Made by a program: the position numbers and the translations under genes. Below the pieces are notes generated by a model, which was not told the origin of the DNA, made no database searches, and saw only the letters and a list, made by a program, of their open reading frames with translations. Below are positions 10,149 to 18,909 of a stretch of 64,000 nt of DNA, piece after piece. The stretch comes from Ruegeria profundi (GTDB taxonomy: Bacteria; Pseudomonadota; Alphaproteobacteria; Rhodobacterales; Rhodobacteraceae), in NCBI RefSeq assembly GCF_001507545.1, contig NZ_LQBP01000001.1:662259-726258 (forward strand), given 5' to 3'. Position 1 is the stretch's first letter, and every line of letters starts with the position of its first letter.

Positions 10149-11501
10149 TTATTGTTCGCGGAAGGCGCGCGACATGCTGTCGGTCACTGGCTTCGCGATA
10201 TAGGCCGCAAATGTCCGCTCTTCCGTCTGGATCATGATTTCCGCGGGCATACCCGGCGTCGGGATAAAGCCGCGCACGCGCTCGATCTCTTCGGGCTGCA
10301 ACGAGATACGAGCCAGATAAACCTCTTGTGGCGCACCGGCGTTATCTTCCATCACCGAGTCCGCCGACAGATAAAACACCTGACCGTTCAGAACCGGCGT
10401 TGTCCGCTGATTCAGGGCGACAAGGCGCACCGTCGCATCTTGTCCGGTTACGACGCTGTCGATCTCGGTGCGTGGTATCTGCGCTTCGATGATCAGGGGC
10501 GCGTCCGAGGGCAGGATTTCGGCAATCGGCTCACCCGTTTCGATCACACCACCCGGAGTGTGATAATGCAGACGCACCACAGTCCCCGTGACCGGAGCTC
10601 GCACAACCGCGCGATCCAGAACACTACGGGCCTGGCGGGCTTTTTCACGCACACTTTCCAGATCAGCATCGATCACGCCCAACTCGTCCAACGCGGCCTC
10701 ACGATAGGCCGCACGGGTGCGATCAATCTGTTCCTCATATTTCAATAGCATCTGGCGGATCTCAGAGGCTTCGGCCTGCAAGCGCGCCTGCTGTCCTTCA
10801 GCTTCGGCCTGTACGCGGCGGATCGTGTTCAGTTCCCCCTTCCGCACCAGACCTTTTTCGAACAGCGCCTGTTTCGTCTCAAACTCTTCCTGAAGGATTT
10901 CGGATCGCCGCACCATGCTGTCCAACTGCGCCTCAAATCCGCTTGAGCGGATTCTCAGCGCTTCCATATTCCGTTCCAGCAAAGCGATATCGTTCAGCAA
11001 CGTTTTGCGGGACAGATCAAAGGTGATCTTCTGGCCATCCAAAATAGCCATCACTTCGGTGTCGTCCGATTTGGCAGTCAAGTCGGGCGAAAACTCCAAC
11101 CTCTGCAGTTCATTATATTCGGCGTTCAGGCGCTGTGACATGGCCTGAAGGCGAACTTTCCGGATGAACAGCTCGCGCTCATTAGCTTCGGCCGAGGTCT
11201 GGTCCAGGGTCATCATCACCTGCCCGGCCTCAACATACTGACCTTCGGCAACCTTGATATCCTGGATGATGCCGCCTTCCAGGTGCTGCACGATCTTGTT
11301 GCGTCCAGTGGCGACAAAGCTGCCCTGTGCGATCACGGCAGCAGCCAAAGGCGCACGGAAGGACCAAACACCAAAACCGCCAAAGCAGACAACAAGCATA
11401 ACCATTCCAATGACGACGAAGCGGCTGATCGAACGCGGAACTTCGGCATACCAAACCTCGGGCGATTTGGGATCGTTGTTCACGGGCACCAGTTCATTCA
11501 T
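10149..11501 (-). CDS. HlyD-family type I secretion periplasmic adaptor
   Basis: Membrane-fusion protein of a type I secretion system, 450 residues. A cytosolic N-terminus leads into one transmembrane helix (about residues 27-50, VVIGMVMLVVCFGGFGVWSF). A split biotinyl-lipoyl-like domain follows (EGGIIQDIKVAEGQYVEAGQ and later RAPVTGTVVRLHYHTPGGVI) around long coiled coils (about 110-290), then the beta-barrel end (PTPGMPAEIMIQTEERTF). It bridges the ABC exporter just upstream, 12 bases away, to a TolC-like outer-membrane channel that is not in this window. Confidence 0.92.
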   Translation of the reverse strand: MNELVPVNNDPKSPEVWYAEVPRSISRFVVIGMVMLVVCFGGFGVWSFRAPLAAAVIAQGSFVATGRNKIVQHLEGGIIQDIKVAEGQYVEAGQVMMTLDQTSAEANERELFIRKVRLQAMSQRLNAEYNELQRLEFSPDLTAKSDDTEVMAILDGQKITFDLSRKTLLNDIALLERNMEALRIRSSGFEAQLDSMVRRSEILQEEFETKQALFEKGLVRKGELNTIRRVQAEAEGQQARLQAEASEIRQMLLKYEEQIDRTRAAYREAALDELGVIDADLESVREKARQARSVLDRAVVRAPVTGTVVRLHYHTPGGVIETGEPIAEILPSDAPLIIEAQIPRTEIDSVVTGQDATVRLVALNQRTTPVLNGQVFYLSADSVMEDNAGAPQEVYLARISLQPEEIERVRGFIPTPGMPAEIMIQTEERTFAAYIAKPVTDSMSRAFREQ

Positions 11502-11513
11502 GTCGTACCCCCC

Positions 11514-13862
11514 TTACTGCTTTTGAATGCCGGGCTGATTACCGCGCGGCGCATTCAGTTGTTGCAGAACCTGTTCGCGATGACCAAACAACGCGACACG
11601 GCCATCCGTGAGAAGCATGATCTTGTCCACCACGTTCAATAGCGTAGGCTTTTGCGTAATAACTACAACCGTAATCTTGCTCTCTTTCGCCTGTTCGATG
11701 GCCCGTGACAAAGCCTTGTCCCCCGCGACATCGAGGTTCGAGTTCGGCTCGTCCAAAACCACCATACGCGGATTGCCGAAGAAGGCCCGCGCCAGCGCGA
11801 TACGCTGCTTTTGACCACCGGACAGCGGCGACCCATCGGCGGCCACCACGGTCTCATACCCTTGCGGCAGAGTTGCGATCATATTGTGCACATCGGCCAG
11901 GACGGCGGCATCATGGATTTGCTCATCCGTTGCATCATCCCGCATCCGGCCGATATTGTCCTTGATCGTTCCGGGGAACAGTTGCACGTCCTGCGGCAGA
12001 TATCCGATGCTTTCGCCAAACTGGCGCGGATCCCAGTTGCGGATGTCCATCAGGTCCAGACGAACACTGCCCGAGGTTGGCAGGATTGATCCTACCAGGG
12101 TTTTACCCAGCGTGGTTTTCCCTGCACCCGAGTTGCCGATGATGGCCAACGTCTCACCCGGGTTCAGCGAGAAACTGATGCCATTCAGCACGACGCGCTT
12201 GGTGCCACCGGGAACATACAGCAAACGCTCAACGTCCAAACGTCCCTCGGGGCGCGGCAGCCGCAGCTTTTCGAATTGCAGCGCCGAGTTGGACAGAAGT
12301 TGATTGATTCGGCCATACGCCGCGCGAGTCAGCAAAAAGCCATTCCAGCCTTCGATCGAGCCTTCGATCGGCGCAAAGGCCCGGCCTGCGATAATCGAGG
12401 CGGCAATGACCATTCCGCCCGTGATTTCACCCTGTAGCGCCAAAAACGCGCCCCAACCCAGAATGCAAATCTGGGTCAGCAGGCGAACGGCGCGAGAAAT
12501 GGCCGCAAAGATCACGTTCCGGTCCTGCGCGCGAACCTGCCACGTCAGGGATTGCGCGGTGTCCCGTCCCCAAATCCGCACGGCTTCGGGGATCATTGCC
12601 AGAGCATTGATGATCTGACTGTTTCGCGACATCGAATCGAGGTGCATGTTAGCCATGGACTGGGCCTTGTTTGCCTCGGCAAACGGTTTAGCCGTCATAC
12701 GCTGGTTGACGAAGGCAATAACCATAAGCACCAGCGCCGTGACAATCACGATCGTGCCCAATTGAGGGTGTACCAAGAAGATCATCAGGATGAACAAGGG
12801 CGCGAAGGGAACATCCAGGAAGGAAATCAGCGTACCCGAGACCAGAAATCCACGTACTTGCTGCAGATCGCCCAGCGTCTGATATTCACGCCCGGTGCCG
12901 TGCAGCGAAGCGTGCGCGGCTGCGCTTAGGATCGGGGCGCCGAGACGGGCCGCGACTTCAACCGCGGTTCGCATCAGCATGAATCGTCGGACGGCATCAA
13001 ATGCCGACTGGAAAATCACCGCGCCAGCAACAATGGTTGTCAGCATGATCAACGTGTCCAACGACCTGCTGGTCAGGACGCGGTCACTGATCTGGAACAG
13101 ATAAATCGGAATCGCCAGAATAAGGATGTTCGTGGCGCAAGTCAGAACCAGCACGAAGGACAGATTGCGATAGATCGCGCGCAATGACGTGCGCAGCGTT
13201 TTCTGAAAGTCTTCGGGCGGGGTTCGCTTGTGAAATGTTTGGGGTGGCCCTTTACCATCACCGCCGCCTGAATTGCTGCGCAGCATTGGCTCATTCGCCT
13301 TGGCCTCGATAGTGGCACCCATGCGATCACCGCCGCCCGAGCGCGACGCGGGGGGTGAACGGTCGCTCGTTTTGTTGACGGTTTTTGGATCGGGGCTCTC
13401 GACGTCGGCCACCCCAGCACCGCTGCCCTGTTGGTCACTGTCCTTGGCAGGCTGCGGCTGCTTGCGCCGGAAGTAAGGTTCGGCGCGCAGTTTTGGTTCC
13501 TTTTTTTCTACTTTAGGTGCGGAATTTTTCTTTGCCTCTTGAGGTGCGGAGTCCGCTTTTATTTCCGGAGCTGCGGAGTCCTTTTTTTTCACTTCCTGAG
13601 GTGCGGAATCCTTTTTTTTCGCTTCCTGAGGTGCGGGATCTTTTTCTACTGCCTTATCGGCACCCGCATCGCTCTTGGCGGTTGCATCTGTATTGCCGTC
13701 TTTCGGATCACTGATGCGTAAGTCTTCACTTAGGCGTAATCCGGGTATCTTTTTCTGTTTCAATTTGGATTTGCTCGCACTTGGCGGCTTTGAGACAGCG
13801 CCACCGTTGCGATCCAACGGGCTGGCGTATCGTCTAGGACGCGACAGAAAAACAATCGACAT
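11514..13862 (-). CDS. Type I secretion ABC transporter (permease-ATPase, PrtD-like) with long N-terminal tail
   Basis: Exporter of 782 residues that drives ATP-dependent secretion straight across both membranes. Residues 1 to about 220 are predicted disordered and Lys/Glu/Ala/Pro-rich, with repeated APQE/KKKDS units at about 76-118. The membrane domain starts near 232 (SFVLVLTCATNILILAIPIY). The ATPase has Walker A GNSGAGKTT (576-584), signature LSGGQ (680-684) and Walker B MVVLDE (700-705). The H-loop position is Gln737 (VVVITQKPTLL) instead of the usual His. No C39 peptidase domain is present, which argues against a bacteriocin exporter. It is cotranscribed with the HlyD adaptor and the two large proteins upstream, its likely cargo. 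The start has only a weak Shine-Dalgarno. Confidence 0.9.
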   Translation of the reverse strand: MSIVFLSRPRRYASPLDRNGGAVSKPPSASKSKLKQKKIPGLRLSEDLRISDPKDGNTDATAKSDAGADKAVEKDPAPQEAKKKDSAPQEVKKKDSAAPEIKADSAPQEAKKNSAPKVEKKEPKLRAEPYFRRKQPQPAKDSDQQGSGAGVADVESPDPKTVNKTSDRSPPASRSGGGDRMGATIEAKANEPMLRSNSGGGDGKGPPQTFHKRTPPEDFQKTLRTSLRAIYRNLSFVLVLTCATNILILAIPIYLFQISDRVLTSRSLDTLIMLTTIVAGAVIFQSAFDAVRRFMLMRTAVEVAARLGAPILSAAAHASLHGTGREYQTLGDLQQVRGFLVSGTLISFLDVPFAPLFILMIFLVHPQLGTIVIVTALVLMVIAFVNQRMTAKPFAEANKAQSMANMHLDSMSRNSQIINALAMIPEAVRIWGRDTAQSLTWQVRAQDRNVIFAAISRAVRLLTQICILGWGAFLALQGEITGGMVIAASIIAGRAFAPIEGSIEGWNGFLLTRAAYGRINQLLSNSALQFEKLRLPRPEGRLDVERLLYVPGGTKRVVLNGISFSLNPGETLAIIGNSGAGKTTLGKTLVGSILPTSGSVRLDLMDIRNWDPRQFGESIGYLPQDVQLFPGTIKDNIGRMRDDATDEQIHDAAVLADVHNMIATLPQGYETVVAADGSPLSGGQKQRIALARAFFGNPRMVVLDEPNSNLDVAGDKALSRAIEQAKESKITVVVITQKPTLLNVVDKIMLLTDGRVALFGHREQVLQQLNAPRGNQPGIQKQ

Positions 13863-13898
13863 GTCAAAACTTTCAGGTCACTCGTAACAAACAGAATA

Positions 13899-15839
13899 CT
13901 AGGCTAGCATAGTTTGCAGCCCGTCGTCGATGGTTGCCATCTCGGAAGATGTAAGATTGGCCGCGTTTTCGACCTCATTTGCTGCTGCGTCGACCTCTTC
14001 CAACAGCATCGCAATCGCTTCATTGACCAGCTCGGGGTTTTCCTCTTCCGGGCTGTCAAACATGCTTGCCTGATGCAGCATCAACTCCGAATACTCACCC
14101 TCTTGCGCCATGACGACCGAGTCCACGCCCATTTTGGTTACGCTGGCCGCATTCAACAGTGCATTACCCGCCCCAAGTGCTGAAACCTCTTCTCCGCCTG
14201 GGGTTTCAACGTACACATCGTCGTCATCCTGCAGCATGGTGACCTGATCGATGACGTTGACCTGCATCAGATCGCCTTCGATCTTCAGCACCCGGATCAA
14301 CTCGGTACCGGCGAACATCGGATCGTTCAGCAACGCGTCTTCCAGAGCGTCTGTATCTACTTCTTGCAGGTCCACGGTTGAGGCCAGATTGGCGCTCATC
14401 TCTGTGTGAGAGTCTTGTCCCTCAGTTTTCAACGATACCTGGTTCATGACCAGATTGTCCTCGGCATCGGTAGTATGTGCGCCGTGAATCACATCGTTAT
14501 CCGTGAAAACGATGGTCTGGGTTACGACATCAACCGAGATCATATCGCCCCCGATGATGATAACGTCGTAGTAGGTGCCCAACTGAAGGATGTTGGTCAC
14601 GTTGGTCAGGATGTTGTCCCCCAACGTGTAAACCGTAGACGAAGAGGTGATTTCGGTTGCGATGTGGTCGATATCTGTCGCGTCGATAAGCTGCTGTATG
14701 AAGTTGGTCACCAGCAAGTCACCCGAAATCCAGTCGATTGAGACAATCGGATCCTGTTCGGGATCTTCGGCCACATTGAGTTCCAACCAAGCTGCCTCGT
14801 TGGCCTCGGTACTTATGTCCGAAGCCTGAAGCACTTGCGTTTTACTTTGCGCGCCCTCTCCCTGATCAACATCTGTGACGACCGCGACCTGGCTGACGAA
14901 GGTCAGATTAACGGCTTGCCCGCCAACAACGATATTCGGGGCATCAACCCAGCCGACGGTCACTGCAACCTCGTTTACGGCGAAGTTGCCCCCCGCGACG
15001 ATCGAATGGCCGTCTTCGAATTCTTGGTCTTCGGACTGATCCCATTCGGCTGGCAAGTCGTCTGAGATACCGTACTCGTCCTCTTCCTCTTCCAAGTCGT
15101 TTTTGTGATGCTCCGGCATCAATTCCAGAAAGTCGGGCATTTCATCAACATGCTCGCCATTCACGATGATGCCCGTTGCATCTTCACCGTGGAACTGATG
15201 AACGGTAACGCCTTCGATATCGATAGTTACAGGCGACTGCATCTGTTCGATGAGTTGCTCAATCGCCTCACCGGACTGGTAATCCTGGATGTGGATCGAA
15301 GGGGTCGAAACAGCATGCAGCGACATCGCCACAGCTTTCAACGCCTGGCCCTGTTCCATTATGGCTTCGGCATCGCGGAAATTGCCTTCACCCACGACGT
15401 CGTTGTCGTTGAGGTGAATTTTCTGCACGGTGTAGGTGACCGCCGAGCCGATCAACTGATGGATAAACTCAGGCTTCAGGATCACGTTGAACTGTACGCC
15501 GTCCCCGAAACCCAGCATTTCTGGAAAGAACACGTCTGGGCCGAACGCCGGATTCGACATCAGGACGGCATCTTCAACCGGTCCTGGGCTCACGGCTGGA
15601 GGGGGAAGATCAGACTTTAAAGGGGCAAACTTGTAGGATATCGGGTCGTAATCGCCCGGGTTCATTTTCAAAGGTGCTTTTACTTCAATTCTTGTGGGGT
15701 CTTCCAGATTTTCGAGTTCTGCCTTGCGCCGCAGTGCAACAAATTCTTCATACTGGTCCCGCCACCGGGCCTGCTCGGTCGTAAGCTCAAATGTTCCAAC
15801 AAAATGTGCAATTTGTTCCGTAATACTGTCGAGCGACAT
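13899..15839 (-). CDS. Acidic repeat protein, probable type I secretion cargo or accessory
   Basis: A 646-residue acidic protein not assigned to a named family. A charged helical N-terminus (1-50) and a proline-rich linker (72-90) precede a beta-rich body. Four copies of a roughly 20-residue motif, G-G/D-[aliphatic]-x-[V/T]-x-x-[V/I/F]-x-Q followed by Asp-rich residues, are visible at about 306-325, 372-391, 430-449 and 521-540. Residues 247-277 are an acidic low-complexity stretch. The last 60 residues are helical (EEVDAAANEVENAANLT), and a C-terminal secretion signal would be expected there. There is no Sec signal and no RTX nonapeptide. AAGGGA precedes the ATG. Its place between the other large protein and the exporter supports cargo or an accessory role; this is inference. 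Confidence 0.7.
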   Translation of the reverse strand: MSLDSITEQIAHFVGTFELTTEQARWRDQYEEFVALRRKAELENLEDPTRIEVKAPLKMNPGDYDPISYKFAPLKSDLPPPAVSPGPVEDAVLMSNPAFGPDVFFPEMLGFGDGVQFNVILKPEFIHQLIGSAVTYTVQKIHLNDNDVVGEGNFRDAEAIMEQGQALKAVAMSLHAVSTPSIHIQDYQSGEAIEQLIEQMQSPVTIDIEGVTVHQFHGEDATGIIVNGEHVDEMPDFLELMPEHHKNDLEEEEDEYGISDDLPAEWDQSEDQEFEDGHSIVAGGNFAVNEVAVTVGWVDAPNIVVGGQAVNLTFVSQVAVVTDVDQGEGAQSKTQVLQASDISTEANEAAWLELNVAEDPEQDPIVSIDWISGDLLVTNFIQQLIDATDIDHIATEITSSSTVYTLGDNILTNVTNILQLGTYYDVIIIGGDMISVDVVTQTIVFTDNDVIHGAHTTDAEDNLVMNQVSLKTEGQDSHTEMSANLASTVDLQEVDTDALEDALLNDPMFAGTELIRVLKIEGDLMQVNVIDQVTMLQDDDDVYVETPGGEEVSALGAGNALLNAASVTKMGVDSVVMAQEGEYSELMLHQASMFDSPEEENPELVNEAIAMLLEEVDAAANEVENAANLTSSEMATIDDGLQTMLA

Positions 15840-15937
15840 ACTGGTTCCCTTTCCCCGCGCCAGCCTAAAATTTCCGGCTTAGGTTAAGCTGGGCTGAGGC
15901 CGCTTGCTTGCGGCCCCGGCATTTTCATGAGAGGGAT

Positions 15938-15961
15938 CAGAGCCCGCCAAAGCGGGCTCTG
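15938..15961 (-). terminator. Strong intercistronic hairpin in the secretion operon
   Basis: CAGAGCCCGC-CAAA-GCGGGCTCTG is a perfect 10-bp stem with a 4-base loop, placed 8 bases after the stop of the glycine/aspartate-rich gene on its coding strand. Little T-run follows, so it may act as a partial terminator or a processing/stability hairpin that leaves the first gene more abundant than the exporter genes. Confidence 0.6.
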
Positions 15962-15969
15962 CCTCTTGC

Positions 15970-18309
15970 TTATACGTCGGTGTCGTCGGTTGCGTAGCTG
16001 GACGACATGTTGCCACCAACCATCGTGGTATCGACCGAGTTGCCGAGGACGTTGGCACCCATGACGATCGACTGGTTGAAGGCCGACGTGTCGACAACTG
16101 CCGCTGCGGATGCATGCGACTCGCCGCTCACGATGCCGTCGCCACCGTTGTTCGAGCCCCACGTTCCGGCATTGCCACCGGCACCACCTGCGCCCGAGTT
16201 GGCACCGGATGCGTTTCCGCCTTCCTGCATGCCACCTTTGACATCACCGATATCGACGAACCCGTGGGCGTTTCCGCTTTCGCCGCCCGCGGCCCATGCA
16301 GCGCCGCCGCCGCCACCGATGCCCGTTTCCGTCGTGCCGTTCGAATAGGCAGTTCCGTCCGCGGTTGCATCGTTGTCGGAGCTTCCGGCACCACCGTAGC
16401 CTGAGATTGCCTCGGCCAGGCTGTCAGCTGATCCGTCAACGTCGGACATTGCGAACACACCGGAGTCTCCGCCGTTACCGGCGTCGTTGTCAGCGTCCGC
16501 TGAGCCAGTGCCGCTTCCGGTAGAGGTCGCATCCAGATCGATTGCGCCGCCGCCGCCGCCAACACCGTTCGCTGTCGCAGTACCGGTACCATCAGCATCG
16601 GCACGACCATCGGTGTCATTGGTTCCGCCAGCACCACCATCCGAGTCAGCGTCCTGCTCGTTCTTGGCAAAGCCGTCCGCATCACCCGCAGTCGGTGTAA
16701 CGACCGAACCGGTTGCATCCTGGTCACCAATACCTTTGGCGTAGGATTCAGCATCTGCGTTACCGCTGTCTGCGTCACCGCCAGGGCCGTTTCCACCATC
16801 ACCTGCACCGCCAGTTCCGGCACCGCCTAAGCCTAGGCCACCGTCTCCGGCACCAGCGTTGACGTTGCCACCTTCGTTTGTGTCACCACCACCGTTTTTG
16901 GCATCCGAGCTACCGTCATCGTTCAGGCCGACCAGACCATTGGTCTGTTTGGTTGATGCAAGAGCTGCGTCGATCTGACCAGCATCGCCGGCTTCGCCGC
17001 CGCCGCCAGTGCTTTCGCCGCCGTCACCGTCGCCGCCGTCACCGTCGCCGCCGTCACCGTCGCCGCCATCACCTTCGCCGCCATCGGCATCCGTGCCAGC
17101 AGCGCCAAGGCTTCCAGCTTTACCGAGACCGATGTTGCCACCCGAGGATGTCTCACCAGTTTCGTTTTCGCTTTCAGACTCGTTCTTGGCCAGGCCAATG
17201 TTGCCCGCGCCGCTGTCGCCGCCATCTGCGTCGCCAGCCGATGCGTCAGTGGCCGCAAGCGCGCCACCTTTGGCAGCTGCTACGCTCTCATTGTCACCAC
17301 CGGTTGAGTCGCCTTCGTTGCCGGCACCGGACAGACCCAGACCCAGGCCCAGACCAATCGATCCAGCGTTGCCGCCGTCACCACCGTCGCTGTCAGCTTC
17401 CGAAGAGTCTGCGGTGCCTTCGTTATCAGCGCTGGAGTCTGCATCAGCGTCGCCGCTGTCGCCACCATCGCCGCTACCGTCAGCTTCTGCATAGCCTTTA
17501 CCAAAGTTCAGGCCCAGCGTTGCCGCATCACCCGAGTCGCCGCCGTTTCCAGCGTCTGCGTCAGCGTCAGCATCACCAGTTTCACCACCGGCTGCAAGTG
17601 CGCTGCTACCTTTGGTGAACGACAGTACGCCGCCACCGCTGTTCGAGCCGCCGGCACCGGAGTTGCCACCGTCTGACTGGGTGTCGATACCATCGTCGGC
17701 AGTTGCCACGCCACCCGTGGCGTCACCGGACTGAGTAAACTCGCCTTCGTTCCTGACATTCGCGGAACCAAGATCGTCAGCATCGTTCAGCTCGGCCAAC
17801 TGGCTGTTGATTGCCAGCATGTCGTTGCCTTCACCGTTCAACGAGATATCCAGGTTCATGTCGTCGCCCGGATCGTAGTCAAAGTCATTGCCGACAGTGA
17901 TCACGTCTTCAACAGAGCCACCTTCATACACGTCAACATCGACCAGATCGTTGTCTTCCTGCGGCATCCACTCACCCGGGTCACCGAAGTCAACGTCGAC
18001 TCTGTTCGTGTTGATGTTCTGGTCGTTGCCACCGTTTCTTACTTCGTTGGCTTGCTGCTGTTGCTGCTGCTGATCCTGATCTACACGCTGATCCTGATCC
18101 TGATCGACATCCGTATCTACATCAGTATCTACGTCCTGATCCTGATCAACATCAGTGTCCTGATCCTGTTCCTGACCATTCAGGTTAGCGTTAATATCGG
18201 TGTTTTCAACGCTTGCTTCGGCTTCGGACTCAATGTACGTGCCTTCGGCATTTACGTCTGCCAAACCGGAAGCTGTAACGTCACCGGTCGATTGTCTTTC
18301 TCTACTCAT
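15970..18309 (-). CDS. Large Gly/Asp/Ala-rich low-complexity protein, probable type I secretion cargo
   Basis: About 779 residues from the ATG at 18309, which has a GTGGAA element; the frame opens 13 codons earlier without one. The N-terminal third is extremely acidic with DQDQDVDTDVDTDVDQDQ-type runs and a polyglutamine tract. It is followed by a short ordered segment (DFGDPGEWMPQEDNDLVDV...). The remaining 550 residues are Gly/Asp/Ala/Ser-rich with GGDGDGG repeats. The C-terminus is more ordered (FNQSIVMGANVLGNSVDTTM). There is no Sec signal, no lipobox and no canonical RTX GGxGxDxxx series. It is first gene of the operon with the type I exporter and divergent from a LuxR regulator. It is most likely a secreted surface or matrix protein; function unknown. 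Confidence 0.7.
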   Translation of the reverse strand: MSRERQSTGDVTASGLADVNAEGTYIESEAEASVENTDINANLNGQEQDQDTDVDQDQDVDTDVDTDVDQDQDQRVDQDQQQQQQQANEVRNGGNDQNINTNRVDVDFGDPGEWMPQEDNDLVDVDVYEGGSVEDVITVGNDFDYDPGDDMNLDISLNGEGNDMLAINSQLAELNDADDLGSANVRNEGEFTQSGDATGGVATADDGIDTQSDGGNSGAGGSNSGGGVLSFTKGSSALAAGGETGDADADADAGNGGDSGDAATLGLNFGKGYAEADGSGDGGDSGDADADSSADNEGTADSSEADSDGGDGGNAGSIGLGLGLGLSGAGNEGDSTGGDNESVAAAKGGALAATDASAGDADGGDSGAGNIGLAKNESESENETGETSSGGNIGLGKAGSLGAAGTDADGGEGDGGDGDGGDGDGGDGDGGESTGGGGEAGDAGQIDAALASTKQTNGLVGLNDDGSSDAKNGGGDTNEGGNVNAGAGDGGLGLGGAGTGGAGDGGNGPGGDADSGNADAESYAKGIGDQDATGSVVTPTAGDADGFAKNEQDADSDGGAGGTNDTDGRADADGTGTATANGVGGGGGAIDLDATSTGSGTGSADADNDAGNGGDSGVFAMSDVDGSADSLAEAISGYGGAGSSDNDATADGTAYSNGTTETGIGGGGGAAWAAGGESGNAHGFVDIGDVKGGMQEGGNASGANSGAGGAGGNAGTWGSNNGGDGIVSGESHASAAAVVDTSAFNQSIVMGANVLGNSVDTTMVGGNMSSSYATDDTDV
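17015..17089 (-). repeat. 15-bp minisatellite inside the Gly/Asp-rich gene
   Basis: Three perfect tandem copies of TCGCCGCCGTCACCG (17015-17059) are followed by two diverged copies to 17089. Each unit encodes five residues of a GGDGD repeat, so copy-number change keeps the frame. Confidence 0.85.
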
Positions 18310-18909
18310 TTCAAAATTCCACTTACTAAGCGCCCGACCGTCATTCATCTACAAAACGGCTACTGGCGCGGTTGAAACAAAATTTAAGCTCACAGGCGCA
18401 ACATGCGCTTGAAGCGGTCATGTACCGTGATTTCGTCTCCCACCTTCCTTTCCCGGCTAAGCCGATGGTGTGTCAGCGGTGCTACAGATTCGCGCAAATT
18501 CGCGATTCGCGGACACGTCAGGAATTACGCTTCCCAAATTGAAGCAGGATCATGTTCGCAGCAGGAAGGCGGGCTGAATAGCTGCCCTAAAGCATTAGAT
18601 GATATAAATATATGATTTAACTACATTATTTTTGAGAACTTTCTGTGGCCGGCGGGTAACTGCACGAAAATGCGGCCAAAATTCGGCAAAACGCTTAAAA
18701 CCATAGTTTTCCTTTGTTTTTATTGGAAAACTGATGGCGAACCTAAACGAAAGTACTAGGCCGAACAGACAGGGGACCACAAAATGTTGATGAAAATTAG
18801 TCTTTCAGGTATGGTCGCTACAGCAGTCCAATTTTCCTACGACTGCGTGCTGCTTGTTTTTTTACGATTTCGCCACTGATTTTGTGGCGTGGTTTCATAG
18901 GGGGAAGTA
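18310..18909. other. 600-base divergent intergenic region
   Basis: Between the low-complexity protein gene and the LuxR regulator. It is AT-richer than its surroundings and must hold both divergent promoters. Small reading frames inside it have no Shine-Dalgarno and no protein-like composition. I see no RNA gene, and no operator can be assigned with confidence. Confidence 0.6.

Noticed and set aside
17015..17089. Tandem repeats considered as a CRISPR array
   Set aside because: The units are contiguous 15-mers inside a coding frame with no spacers. No CRISPR array is visible anywhere in the window.
16878..17618. 246-codon plus-strand frame rich in Arg/His opposite the Gly/Asp-rich gene
   Set aside because: Its composition is simply the complement of the repetitive coding strand; no start signal.
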